A stretch of 64,000 bases of DNA, from NCBI RefSeq assembly GCF_000716785.1, contig NZ_JNYY01000013.1:124001-188000 (forward strand). Reading direction: 5' to 3'. This document shows positions 1-8,800 of this stretch, piece by piece; the stretch's first letter is position 1, and each line of letters starts with the position of its first letter. Source of the DNA: Amycolatopsis vancoresmycina (lineage in GTDB: Bacteria > Actinomycetota > Actinomycetes > Mycobacteriales > Pseudonocardiaceae). The position numbers and the translations under genes are program-made. The notes below the pieces were generated by a model. That model ran no database searches. It saw only the letters and a program-made list of their open reading frames with translations, and had not been told where the DNA came from.

Positions 1-874
1 CGTCCACTCCCAGCTGATCAGCAGCGGTTTTCGCGTGGCCGAGGAGGTCGTTCGCTGTGGTCCGGTCCTGGTGCCGCGCCGCTGCGACAGCGGTACGAAG
101 GTAGAGCATCCCGTAAAGACTCAACGCAGCCGGATCACCCTTCGCCATCCTCGGCAGCAGCCACTTCGCCGCGACGTCGCCCAGCTCAAGCGCGTCATCG
201 AACCGACCTACGGCCAGGAGAGCGTGCGTACCGGACCGGGCGGCCGAGGCCAGAACTAGTGGATCATCGGAGTCGTCCGCCGCCTGCATGGCGCGTTCGG
301 CCGCGATCCAGGCGAGGTCAGCCTCGCCGATTTTGCTCAGCGTAGTCGCGGCCAGGTGGTGCACTCGCGCCGAGATGGCCGCGCAGGCCCGCTTGTACTC
401 GGCATCGTCGGCCGAGGCCGCCTCCATCGCCTGCGTGGTCTTGATCAGCCCAGGCAGTGCAGCGACGACCCGTCCGAGGTCGCCCTTCTGGTAGTTGGAC
501 CAGGCACCTTCGACCAGCTGTCGAACAGACTGCGGGTCGATGTACTCGGGCGACATGGCTGAGGAGAACAGTGTCCGCGACAGCCGGCGGGGAGCCATCA
601 GAGCGTCCCGGATCGCCGGGACGTCGTCGTGCTTGTCCTGTTCGTCCATCAGCACGGGTTCGCCGAGCAGATCACCCAGTGTTACCCGTAGCGCCCGCGC
701 GAGGTCGGCCAGCACGTCTAGCCTGCGGATGTCCCGCTCACCGCGCTCGATCTTGCTCAACCAGTCTTCAGTGCGTCCCACCAGGTCAGCAAGAACCGCC
801 TGCGACAGCCCACGCCGCCGCCGGTAGAACGCGATCCGCTCACCGATGCTGAGCTGGTCACCCGCACCACGCAT
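1..874 (-). CDS. XRE-family regulator with TPR-like C-terminus (partial, 3' end outside window)
   Basis: The start is the ATG at 872-874 and the frame stays open to base 1, so only the first 291 residues are seen. Residues about 8-70 form a helix-turn-helix of the Cro/C1 type (GERIAFYRRRRGLSQ, then DWLSKIERGERDI), followed by an alpha-helical region with the size and periodicity of TPR-like repeats. This matches the common actinobacterial XRE plus TPR regulators. It lies 95 bases downstream of the low-GC TPR-PIN gene, on the same strand, and could be its regulator; that link is positional only. An inverted repeat TTGAC-N5-GTCAA lies in its leader at 919-933. Its GC is nearer the window norm than that of the TPR-PIN gene. 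Confidence 0.8.
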   Translation of the reverse strand, partial: MRGAGDQLSIGERIAFYRRRRGLSQAVLADLVGRTEDWLSKIERGERDIRRLDVLADLARALRVTLGDLLGEPVLMDEQDKHDDVPAIRDALMAPRRLSRTLFSSAMSPEYIDPQSVRQLVEGAWSNYQKGDLGRVVAALPGLIKTTQAMEAASADDAEYKRACAAISARVHHLAATTLSKIGEADLAWIAAERAMQAADDSDDPLVLASAARSGTHALLAVGRFDDALELGDVAAKWLLPRMAKGDPAALSLYGMLYLRTAVAAARHQDRTTANDLLGHAKTAADQLGVD

Positions 875-918
875 GAACCCAGGCTAGCAGTCACCACGTT
901 ACTAGATCGTCCACCTTG

Positions 919-933
919 TTGACTGCTCGTCAA
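919..933. promoter_or_regulatory. Inverted repeat TTGAC-N5-GTCAA, candidate operator
   Basis: Perfect 5-base arms (TTGAC at 919-923, GTCAA at 929-933) lie between the end of the TPR-PIN gene and the start of the XRE gene. The minus-strand copy could also act as a -35-like TTGAC element for the XRE gene. Short arms make chance occurrence possible. Confidence 0.35.
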
Positions 934-969
934 TGGCTTCAACGAACCGGTTCTAGGAGTCTTCCGGAT

Positions 970-3900
970 CTATTCGACTATGAGAAGCCGCCGAACGGTT
1001 TCTCTGTCTGCGTTATCTAGTTCCAAAGACACTGCGATGATCATTCTGACTACGTCGGCTTCCTGGAGCGTCTGCGATAATGCTTTCTTCATCACGGTCA
1101 CGAGATTTGGGAGTACATCGGGACACTGTGAACCATGTAAGGCTGCGCGGGATGCCGGTAGTAGTTCTGCTAGAAATTCGGAGCGCAGTCCTTTTATGCC
1201 AACGGCCATGAAAAGCAAGCTAGCAGCTGCAACGGATCCGTGATTGCTATTCTTCTCCTTGGTTGCGCCGATGGTTGCCCAGTACAGCCACATGGCGACA
1301 TCATCAGGCGCGTTCTTGGCGACTCTTTCGAGCATGTCAAGCCATGACAGAAATGTCGGTTTAGTCTTCCATAGTGTTGGCCTCGAATAGGCGAATGCCA
1401 CGGCTGGCGAGTGCCAACTATCCTGTTCGAGTATCCGATGGAGAGCGATTGAATCGAATGGGATATCTACACATCGTGCGCGGCGCATGGCGTCAACGGT
1501 CTGATTGACTTCCAATTGACTAATTTTTCCAGTGGACATGAGTGCGTCAAGAAGTGCGACAGTGCCGAAGGACTTCACGCCAAGATCTCGTGCGTACATT
1601 CGAAGGGCTGCATCATCGGCAAATAGCGGTACATCATTGCTTAATGCGTGATCGACGGGAAGCAGCCATGGAAGCATTCGATCGATCTTTTGTATTTCGT
1701 CTGCGCGCGGAATCGCCGTGATCTGTGGCCAGTCGACGATGTCTAGGTCCTCGGTAGCTGCAAGCATCCACTGTGCGTACTCCCGCAGATAGGCTCGGCC
1801 ATCTGGGTCTGCCTCGGAGAAACTTGGTGCATCTGACTCGACATCCCAGCCTATAGAGCCGTCTGAAGGCATTAGAAAACTTTGTACGGCTTGCACTATG
1901 TCCGAGCGAGTCTCCACTGTAACAAATATGCGGTCAAATGCCTGAGTCAACTTGGGCCATATGTTTTGCAGGAGAAAACCAAGTGCAAATGTGCTTGTGT
2001 CTATCGTCACCCGACCGTCTAAGGCTTGTCGTGCAACCAAGGCTTCTTCTGTGGAGATTGTTGGGTCGGGAATTTGTATTGGGAAGCATCCTGCTGGCCG
2101 GCCCACAAGGGCGGTCGCGTATGGCTTCCCAACTAGTGTGGATATCAGCCCGTGTGGAATCTTGGAGTCAGCCAACTGCTTGCAGAACTCGGCTAACTGC
2201 TCGGCTCCGGGCTCTAGGTGCTGGCGAAGTATCTCGCGCAGCGCGGCTGGATCTGGGTCGTCAGGAAGGTCAACGGCAAAGAATGATGGATCATTCGGAT
2301 TATTCGCGACGAATGTGGAAAACGCCATCCGGAGTCGCTCTGTCATATACGGGGATAGCTCTACTCCGTGAGACCACAAAATAAGCCGACCGAGAATCTG
2401 TCCAGAAAATCCTTCGACGGTTTCACCGAATGTCTCAACAAAGTCTAATGCTTGCTGCGCCAACCTCTCGTCTTTGCGGTATCTTGTCGCAAGATCAAGC
2501 CACATTACTATCCTTGCCGGGTTTGTCGGCTCAAGAACTGGCTCGTCATTAACGACATTCCACGCAGCTTGGAATAGACGTTGGTTGAATAGTGACCCAG
2601 CAAGAATCCAGCGCCTGTCCTCGGTTGGTCCCTGTTCATCTATAAGGCCGCGGACGCGCTCCTCCATCTCTCGCCATGCGTGACGTTGTTGTGACGAGCT
2701 GATCCGTATCTCGTGGAGAGATGCACGTAGGCCAGCGTCGTCTCCCAGGGAGGCGAGGGCCTCAACGGCCGTGTCGTCAGCCCGTACAAGTTCACCGTGA
2801 TTGGCAAGCTCTTGGGCTGCCCGAGCGCGAAACCGCGGGTCATTGAACTTGGCCGCCGCGTGATTCAGGGTATCGACGGCGAGATCAATTTGACCTCTAT
2901 CGACATAGATTCGTACGATCATTTCTATGACGAGCGGTGATCTGTTTCGCCAGGATCTAAGTTGCTCTAATGCTGCATCAAGGTTTCCTGTGGCGATGTC
3001 GTGTCTGGCCACGACGAGTGCATCGTATACGTCAACCTCGGGACTTAGTTCATGGCGGTCAGGTATCTCTGCACCTATGGACGCGAGGCCCATCCTAACG
3101 GCGTGCTTGTCGTTCTTATCTGTTGCCAGGTTCCATGCAATTTGATATTTCGCTGCGAGAGCTTCGATCTGGGGATGCTCGAAAAATGCCGTGAATTTAG
3201 CTTCTAGGAACGCGCGCTCAAAGGTCATCTCAAGAGAGGCGATTGTTCGAGTTGCCAAAACTCGATTTCCTTCGGCAATCGCTGCTTCTGCAACCATGCG
3301 AAGCACGTTAGGGTGCTTGGCTTCTTCTTGGGTTGATTCGCCGTCTGGTTGTTCGACGCCCAGGTGAATAACGTCCGCCCAATCGCCACGGTCAAGTGCT
3401 AGTTCGCATGCGTAGAGGGTTGCCTCGGTGCTGTCGCCTCCCCATTCGCGTCGCAAGTCGCGGGCTGCGAGGGCAAGATTCCTGGCTTCTCTGCTCTCTG
3501 CAAATCCAATAAAAGTGCGGGACTGCTGTGCGGCTAACACTGAAGTGCTAACTAGCATGAGGCGTGGTCCGGCGTATTCGGGATAAATTTGTATTATCCT
3601 GCGGAAGTAAGGGATTGCGGCTCGTGGACCCTCTTCGATTGATATAGCCTGAGCGATAATCGTATCTGCGTCGACGCCGAGTTGACCTACTACTCGCGCG
3701 GCGGCCAGGATTCCTGCGGCGTCGTTCAAGATGGCTGCGCGAATGAGTGCCACGAGTGGATTGGACGATCCGAGCCTCTCCGCCTGATTTAGGAGAGAGT
3801 TCGCTCGATCTAGGTCTTCGGTGGCGGAGGCGTCTAATGCTGCACGGCAAAGGTTTGAAGAACGATCCCGTCCGAGATCTGAGACCTTCTCGAATAGGGC

Positions 3901-4605
3901 GGAAGATGCGGCGCGGTCGGAGTATGCGTGGGCGCATTCTGCAAGGAAGAGCCACGCTTCAACGTTGGCGGCATCGATCCACTCAGGTGGAACCCTCGCT
4001 AGCTCCGACACTGCGGTTTTTCGGTCGTTTGACTTAAGCACCGACGTCAGGAGTCCGGCGGCCACTATTGGTTGCTCAACATACATAACCTCCAATATTT
4101 CCCTTGCGCCCGGTGGGATTTGCCGGAGAAGTTTGGCTAGGTCTTTCTTCGCGGCGAGCAGTTCCGCAAGATTGCTAATATCAGATCGCAAGGTTGTAAT
4201 GTCGCTATGCAAGCGATGTCCGGCAATTGCAATCGAGCGGGAAGGATCCAGGTTCTCTACAAGTGTCAACAATGTTGCATTCACTAATTTGGAAGCTTGT
4301 TCGTGCAGCTCATCGCCTTGCGGAGGGTGTCGAAAGGTAAAGGTGCTCTTGATGTACCTTTCTAATTCTCTGACTAGTGTCTCGTGACGCTCATCTCCAT
4401 AGGTGTCTATGATGTCATTCCAAACATCTGGATCGGTGAACCACCTCTTATAGGCGCGACCGGTCTTGAGTCCTGTTTCTAGCTTTACGGCCCGGAATAC
4501 TTTCCTGCGCTCGGAGCCGCGCTTCGCTATGTAATTGATGAACCGGGTAAATGTGTCTTGAGCTAGTACGCTGGTCCCAAACCACAGTAGGACGGTTGTG
4601 AGCAT
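970..4605 (-). CDS. Large TPR-like repeat protein with C-terminal PIN-like nuclease domain; candidate conflict-system protein
   Basis: 1,211 residues, ATG at 4605 preceded by GAGGGA six bases upstream. Residues about 20-150 form a helical N-terminal module like those in front of STAND/NACHT-type or TPR effector proteins. Residues about 190-800 read as many TPR-like helical hairpins. Residues 865-1040 carry a PIN-domain pattern: a hydrophobic strand ending in Asp (RVTIDTSTF, D869), acidic residues in the middle, and FADDAALR (D997, D998), then a Gly-Thr strand (SFGTVALLDAL). I recall the arrangement TPR repeats, GreA/B-C-like segment, PIN from proposed nucleotide-dependent conflict systems; the segment just before residue 865 fits loosely. 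Base composition is about half GC (for example 29 of 60 at 2941-3000), far below neighbours, suggesting recent transfer. Function as an RNase in defence is inference. Confidence 0.65.
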   Translation of the reverse strand: MLTTVLLWFGTSVLAQDTFTRFINYIAKRGSERRKVFRAVKLETGLKTGRAYKRWFTDPDVWNDIIDTYGDERHETLVRELERYIKSTFTFRHPPQGDELHEQASKLVNATLLTLVENLDPSRSIAIAGHRLHSDITTLRSDISNLAELLAAKKDLAKLLRQIPPGAREILEVMYVEQPIVAAGLLTSVLKSNDRKTAVSELARVPPEWIDAANVEAWLFLAECAHAYSDRAASSALFEKVSDLGRDRSSNLCRAALDASATEDLDRANSLLNQAERLGSSNPLVALIRAAILNDAAGILAAARVVGQLGVDADTIIAQAISIEEGPRAAIPYFRRIIQIYPEYAGPRLMLVSTSVLAAQQSRTFIGFAESREARNLALAARDLRREWGGDSTEATLYACELALDRGDWADVIHLGVEQPDGESTQEEAKHPNVLRMVAEAAIAEGNRVLATRTIASLEMTFERAFLEAKFTAFFEHPQIEALAAKYQIAWNLATDKNDKHAVRMGLASIGAEIPDRHELSPEVDVYDALVVARHDIATGNLDAALEQLRSWRNRSPLVIEMIVRIYVDRGQIDLAVDTLNHAAAKFNDPRFRARAAQELANHGELVRADDTAVEALASLGDDAGLRASLHEIRISSSQQRHAWREMEERVRGLIDEQGPTEDRRWILAGSLFNQRLFQAAWNVVNDEPVLEPTNPARIVMWLDLATRYRKDERLAQQALDFVETFGETVEGFSGQILGRLILWSHGVELSPYMTERLRMAFSTFVANNPNDPSFFAVDLPDDPDPAALREILRQHLEPGAEQLAEFCKQLADSKIPHGLISTLVGKPYATALVGRPAGCFPIQIPDPTISTEEALVARQALDGRVTIDTSTFALGFLLQNIWPKLTQAFDRIFVTVETRSDIVQAVQSFLMPSDGSIGWDVESDAPSFSEADPDGRAYLREYAQWMLAATEDLDIVDWPQITAIPRADEIQKIDRMLPWLLPVDHALSNDVPLFADDAALRMYARDLGVKSFGTVALLDALMSTGKISQLEVNQTVDAMRRARCVDIPFDSIALHRILEQDSWHSPAVAFAYSRPTLWKTKPTFLSWLDMLERVAKNAPDDVAMWLYWATIGATKEKNSNHGSVAAASLLFMAVGIKGLRSEFLAELLPASRAALHGSQCPDVLPNLVTVMKKALSQTLQEADVVRMIIAVSLELDNADRETVRRLLIVE

Positions 4606-4926
4606 TCGTATCCCTCGTGAACCCTGGTCGCTGCCGAATTTAGCTCTATGGGATCAAGGCGCGCCGCCGACGGCGGCGCGCACGTCACCACCCGCGCGGC
4701 GGGCCCGCCCTCATGCGACACGGACGGCCTGCCGCTCCGCTCCGGCCGCCGGTCGCCGGGCGGCCCGCCGGAGGGCCGGCTGTGTACGCGCGCCGCCGGG
4801 AGCTGGTTGATCCACTCGTCCCCATACGCCCAGAGACGTCGGCGAGTCGATCAGTGTTACGCCGACCGGAGCACGATCAGGTGACCGCTTCCTCGTCGGC
4901 GATCGTTTAACACCGGCCGACCGCCA

Positions 4927-4978
4927 TCAAGGGCGCCTTCGGCGTCGCTGCGCGATGGACGCAAGCGCCCACCCTTGA
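4927..4978. repeat. Structured intergenic element, possibly dispersed
   Basis: Arms TCAAGGG (4927-4933) and CCCTTGA (4972-4978) enclose further pairings: GCGTC/GACGC near 4943-4962 and a small stem closed by a CTTCG loop. The flanks share a short direct repeat (acaccggcc at about 4911 and 4978). This could be a dispersed palindromic element; there is only one copy in this window. Confidence 0.3.
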
Positions 4979-5140
4979 CACCGGCCTTCCGGCGCTAACG
5001 GCAGCGGGGACGAGGAAGACGGGGGAGAGCTGCCACCGGGCCAGATGGGCACAGGGGCAGCGAGGAGCCAGGCCGTCTACAGGCCGTCAGACGTCCAGAC
5101 AGGCTCGGACGCGACCGGACCCAACAGGCGCAAAAGAGCA

Positions 5141-5226
5141 GGTCAGAGGCGGTCCGGCCAAGAACGCCCCCAGGCCCACCGACCGCCTGGATAGTTCATG
5201 AACAAAAAGCCCATCCGCCTCTGACC
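5141..5226 (-). terminator. Long hairpin with nested palindromes downstream of SARP gene
   Basis: Perfect 12-base arms GGTCAGAGGCGG (5141-5152) and CCGCCTCTGACC (5215-5226) enclose 62 bases holding two further palindromes: CCAGGC/GCCTGG (5170-5175, 5185-5190) and GTTCATGAAC (5194-5203). In the minus direction the outer arm is followed by a CTTTTG run, and the structure starts 6 bases after the stop codon at 5232, so termination is the simplest role. Confidence 0.5.
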
Positions 5227-5231
5227 CTCAC

Positions 5232-8006
5232 CTACCGCGCGAGAGTCCCGAGCAACTCCCGCACCGCTTCGGCCTCCGGCGCCCGCAACTCGCCATACGC
5301 GGCCAACGCCGCCTCCAAATGGCGCCGGGCCTCGGCGCCCTCCCCGGCGGCAAGATGACTCACACCCAACCCATGGTGCGCCACCGCGCATTCGAGCAGG
5401 TCGCCGGATTGTCTCGCCAGCTCCAATGCCTTCCCGTACAACGAGATAGCCTCAAGCCCCCTCTTCGTGGCCGCCAGGTCGTTGAGGACCGTCACCTCGA
5501 GGTTCGCGTTGCCGCCCGAGCGGGCGAACTCCATTGCCCGGCGGAAGTGCTCCTCTGCCTGCTCCGCCCGGCCCAATCCCGCATACGCACTACCCAGCGC
5601 CGACAACACCGGTCCGCCCAGGCCGGCCGATCCCAGGTCCTCCGCTATGCGGCCGCTGCGGTGCAAGTACTCCACCGCCTTCGCGTGGTCGCCGCACCAA
5701 TGGTGGTGCTCTCCTATGTTGCACAGCGCTATTCCCTCCAGCAACGCGTAGCCCGTCCGGCGCGCTGCCGCCAGTGCCAGGTCGTACTGCTTGCGGGCCT
5801 TCAACCGGTTGCCGCGGATGTCCGCGATCGTTGCGATGCTGTTGCGGGTCATGCTCTCCAGAAGGTCGTTGCCCTGCTCCACCGCCGAAGCCAATGCCTC
5901 GTCGAGGTGTGACGCGGCCTCGTCGAAACGGCCCAGGAAGATCAACGTCTTGCCGACGGCGTGGCCGGCGAACCCCCGTTCGCGTGTTCCCGGGCCCGCC
6001 ATGGCCAACGCGGCCGTGTGGAGCGCCAGCGCCTCGTGATGGTGCGCCGCGACGTACAAGTACCGCCACAGCGTTGCCGACAAGGCGACCACCTGCCCGG
6101 CCAGCGCCTCCGGTGCGTCCAGCGCCAACGCCACCATCGTGGCCCGCTCCGCGTCCAGCCACGCCCGCGCCGTCCGGGCGTCCGCGAACGACGGGCGGGG
6201 GCCGGGTGGGGGCGGGCGCAGGTAGGGCTCGTGCGGGGAGAACAAATCCATCGCCGCCGCGGCGGTGCACAGGTAGTGGTCGAACAAGCGGGTCGTCGCC
6301 GCCTGGCGGGTTTGTGGGTCCAGCAGCTCCGCCGCATACAGCTTGACCAGGTCGTGCATCCGGAAGCGGCCCGGCAAGTGCTCCTCCAGGAGGCTGGCCG
6401 CGCACAGCACGCGCACCGCCCGGACGTCCCCGAGCAGCGCCGCCGCGGCCGCGCGGCCGATGTCGCCTGCCGGAATCAGGCCCAGCAAGCGGAACGCCGA
6501 CGCCGCCTCGGGGGTGAGGGACCGGTAGGACGCTTCGAACACCGCGCGCAGGCTCGCGGTCAGCTCGCCGGTGTCCAGCGCGTCCAGCCGGCTCTCGCTC
6601 AGCTCGGCGGCCAGCGCCGCCAGGCGGCGGCCCGGCCGGCCCGCGACGCGGGCGGCCACGATCGCCAGCGCCAGCGACAGCCCGCCGCACCGGTCCAGGA
6701 TTTCCCTTGCCGCCTCGGGTTCTTCGGCCAACCGGGCCGCGCCCAGCTTGTGCGCCAGCAGCTCCCGCGCCTCGCCTTCGTCGAGCGTCCGCAGGGGCAG
6801 CGCGCCCGCGCCGTGCGTGGTGAGCAGGCCGCCGAGCTCGTGGCGGCTGGTGACGAGCACCGAACACGACGACCCGCCCGGCAGCAACGGCGTCACGTGC
6901 CGCGTGTCGCGGGCGTTGTCCAGCACCACGAGCAGGCGCCGCCGGGCCGTGAGACTCCGGTACAGCGCCACCTGCCCGTCCGGCTCCGGCGGGATCGACG
7001 CCGCGGCCACACCCAGGGCGGCGAGGAACCCGCGGACCGCGCGCTCGGCCGGCACCGGCTCGTGTGCCGGGTCGAAGCCGCGGAGGTCGACGTGGAGCTG
7101 GCCGTCGGGGAACCGGCTCGCGTGGTCGGTCGCCCACCGGAGCGCCAGCCACGTCTTCCCGAGGCCGCCCGCGCCGGAGATCACCGCGATCGAGCCGTCC
7201 GGGGCCAGCAGCTGATCGAGCGCCGCCAGTTCGGCGGTGCGCCCGGAGAACGAGGCCGGCGCCGCCGGGAGCTGCCGCGGTTCCGGGCCGCTGCCGGCCA
7301 GGATCCGCTCGTGGAGGCCGCGCAGCCGCGGGCCCGGGTCGGCGCCGAGCTCGTCGGCCAGGCGTGACCGGACCGCTTCGTACTCCCGCAGCGCGTCGGC
7401 CGGACGTCCGTCGAGGAACAGCGCCTCGATCCGCTGCGCCGCCGCCCGCTCGCCGCCGGCGCCGTCCGGTGCGGGCCGCGCGAGCACGGCGGCGTGGGCG
7501 CCGGTGCGCAACCGGAGGTCGTCGCGATCCAGCACGGCCGTGTCGTGCCGGCGCTCCAGCTCGCGGCGGACCTCATCCACCCACGGCGAATCCAGCTCGC
7601 TGAGCGGCGTTCCCCGCCAGAGCGACAGAGCTTCGTCGTACAGCGCGAGGGCTGCTTGGTCGTCCGTCGTCGTCTTCGCCAGCCGGACGAGGTGCTCGAA
7701 CCGGTGGACGTCCACCAGCAGCGGATCGGCGACGAGGACATAGCCGTCACGCTCGCGCTCGATCGTCACGCCGTCGAGCGCACCCAGCAGGGCGCGCAGC
7801 CGCGAGACGTACGCGTACAGCGAGTTCCTCGGCTGCCGGGGTGGCCGTTCGCCCCACACGCGGTCGACGATCCGGTCGGCCGGGACCGCCCGGCCGACGT
7901 CGAGGAGCAGCACCGCCAGCACGTCACGCTGACGCGCGTGCCCGACGTCGAGCCGCGTGCCACCGGCCACGACCTCGACGGCGCCCAGCACCCGCAGCTC
8001 CACCAC
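5232..8006 (-). CDS. AfsR/SARP-family transcriptional regulator (HTH-BTAD-NB-ARC-TPR)
   Basis: 924 residues, GTG start at 8006 (a second GTG follows at once) behind AGGGAGGGG. Domains in order: winged OmpR-like DNA-binding domain (about 1-90, LGAVEVVAGG...RQRDVLAVLLL), bacterial transcriptional activation domain (about 95-240), NB-ARC ATPase with P-loop GAGGLGKT near residue 280 and the VVLDNARD Walker B, then a long TPR region (about 600-910). Such proteins activate secondary metabolism or other gene sets and use ATP-dependent oligomerisation. No biosynthetic cluster is visible nearby. The BTAD central part (RPAPDGAGGERAAAQRIEAL) is somewhat divergent. A small gene runs divergently from 8124. 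Confidence 0.92.
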   Translation of the reverse strand: MVELRVLGAVEVVAGGTRLDVGHARQRDVLAVLLLDVGRAVPADRIVDRVWGERPPRQPRNSLYAYVSRLRALLGALDGVTIERERDGYVLVADPLLVDVHRFEHLVRLAKTTTDDQAALALYDEALSLWRGTPLSELDSPWVDEVRRELERRHDTAVLDRDDLRLRTGAHAAVLARPAPDGAGGERAAAQRIEALFLDGRPADALREYEAVRSRLADELGADPGPRLRGLHERILAGSGPEPRQLPAAPASFSGRTAELAALDQLLAPDGSIAVISGAGGLGKTWLALRWATDHASRFPDGQLHVDLRGFDPAHEPVPAERAVRGFLAALGVAAASIPPEPDGQVALYRSLTARRRLLVVLDNARDTRHVTPLLPGGSSCSVLVTSRHELGGLLTTHGAGALPLRTLDEGEARELLAHKLGAARLAEEPEAAREILDRCGGLSLALAIVAARVAGRPGRRLAALAAELSESRLDALDTGELTASLRAVFEASYRSLTPEAASAFRLLGLIPAGDIGRAAAAALLGDVRAVRVLCAASLLEEHLPGRFRMHDLVKLYAAELLDPQTRQAATTRLFDHYLCTAAAAMDLFSPHEPYLRPPPPGPRPSFADARTARAWLDAERATMVALALDAPEALAGQVVALSATLWRYLYVAAHHHEALALHTAALAMAGPGTRERGFAGHAVGKTLIFLGRFDEAASHLDEALASAVEQGNDLLESMTRNSIATIADIRGNRLKARKQYDLALAAARRTGYALLEGIALCNIGEHHHWCGDHAKAVEYLHRSGRIAEDLGSAGLGGPVLSALGSAYAGLGRAEQAEEHFRRAMEFARSGGNANLEVTVLNDLAATKRGLEAISLYGKALELARQSGDLLECAVAHHGLGVSHLAAGEGAEARRHLEAALAAYGELRAPEAEAVRELLGTLAR

Positions 8007-8123
8007 GACCCCTCCCTGCCCTCAGGCGTAGCGGATCGGCGCCGCCCCGGCAAGGTCTGTTCAAGGTTTTCCCAACGGCCCCGGCCCACCGTGACGGCAC
8101 CGACGACCAGGGCAGGAGCCGAG

Positions 8124-8267
8124 ATGATTTCCGACGCCTACCTCCGCGCACGCATCGCCGAGGTTCAGCAGGAGTTCGCCGCCGCCAGGAGGTGGTGCCG
8201 GCGGATCAAGCGCCTGGTGGCCAGGGCCCGGCGGGCGCGGAAGCCCGCGAAGTTGTCAGACGGCTGA
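8124..8267 (+). CDS. Small basic hypothetical protein (47 aa)
   Basis: ATG at 8124 behind GGCAGGAG, giving 47 residues rich in Arg and Ala (MISDAYLRARIAEVQQEF, then RRWCRRIKRLVARARRARK). It looks like one amphipathic helix with a basic tail. It is divergent from the SARP-family regulator gene and followed by a hairpin terminator at 8297-8323. I do not recognise the family. A good ribosome site, a clean stop and a downstream terminator support a real gene. Confidence 0.5.
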   Translation: MISDAYLRARIAEVQQEFAAARRWCRRIKRLVARARRARKPAKLSDG

Positions 8268-8296
8268 TAATCCCGCCGGATGACCTTCGTCCCCTG

Positions 8297-8323
8297 GGGT
8301 GGCGTCGTTCAACGGCGCCACCC
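8297..8323 (+). terminator. Hairpin terminator after the 47-aa gene
   Basis: Arms GGGTGGCGTCG (8297-8307) and CGGCGCCACCC (8313-8323) pair over 11 bases with one G-T wobble around a 5-base loop. There is no strong T-run, as is usual in actinobacteria. Confidence 0.55.
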
Positions 8324-8428
8324 TGACCTGCAGTTTACCGTCCGTTAGCCTGTTCGGTCGATTGCGGAGGAGTCGATCACGGTGTCGAATAATCGCCGAC
8401 AAGGATTAATCGCCGTGAGGAGCTGGCT

Positions 8429-8800
8429 GTGCACTGGGGGACCGCGCTCGAAGACGGAGGGGCGGCGGGACTCGTCCGTCCGTACTTCCGCACCCACGGC
8501 CGGACGCGGCCGACGCGTGACCTTCCCGTCGAGACGCTGGTCTCGACCACCGCGCGCGGGCGGGCCATGACGCGCGGGAGCACGCCGGAAGAGTCGGAAA
8601 TCTGCGTGCTGTGCCGCACCTCGCAGTCGGTGGCCGAGGTCGCCGCGCGGCGGCGCCTGCCGCTGGGCGTGGCCCGGGTGCTGCTCTCCGACCTCGCCGA
8701 TCGCGGTCTAGTCGCCGTGCACACCGCGAAGCGCGGCAACGGCAACCGGCCGAACCTGGACCTGATGAAGCGCATCCTGCACGGCCTCAGCCGGCTGTGA
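8429..8800 (+). CDS. DUF742 family protein, orphan
   Basis: 123 residues, GTG start at 8429 just after GAGGAG. The sequence has the DUF742 pattern: an N-terminal LVRPYFRTHGRT segment, a central VETLVSTT, then a winged-helix-like C-terminus (CRTSQSVAEVAARRRLPLGVARVLLSDLADRGLVAVH). DUF742 genes normally sit in conservons with a nitrate/sensor kinase, a Roadblock/LC7 protein and a small GTPase, and modulate G-protein-like switching. None of those partners is here, so this copy is isolated. It converges on the alpha/beta hydrolase gene, overlapping it by 14 bases. Confidence 0.85.
   Translation: MHWGTALEDGGAAGLVRPYFRTHGRTRPTRDLPVETLVSTTARGRAMTRGSTPEESEICVLCRTSQSVAEVAARRRLPLGVARVLLSDLADRGLVAVHTAKRGNGNRPNLDLMKRILHGLSRL

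Larger units (their letters stand above)
4606..5231. other. Gene-free region between the TPR-PIN gene and the SARP regulator
   Basis: I find no credible coding region or tRNA in these 626 bases; open frames here lack start signals and recognisable products. It holds the promoter side of the TPR-PIN gene, a structured GC-rich element around 4927-4978, and a hairpin with nested palindromes at 5141-5226 that probably ends the SARP-family transcript. Confidence 0.5.

Noticed and set aside
4606..5231. tRNA or integration site beside the low-GC gene
   Set aside because: I looked for a cloverleaf and for a duplicated tRNA end and found neither; the palindromes present do not fit a tRNA.
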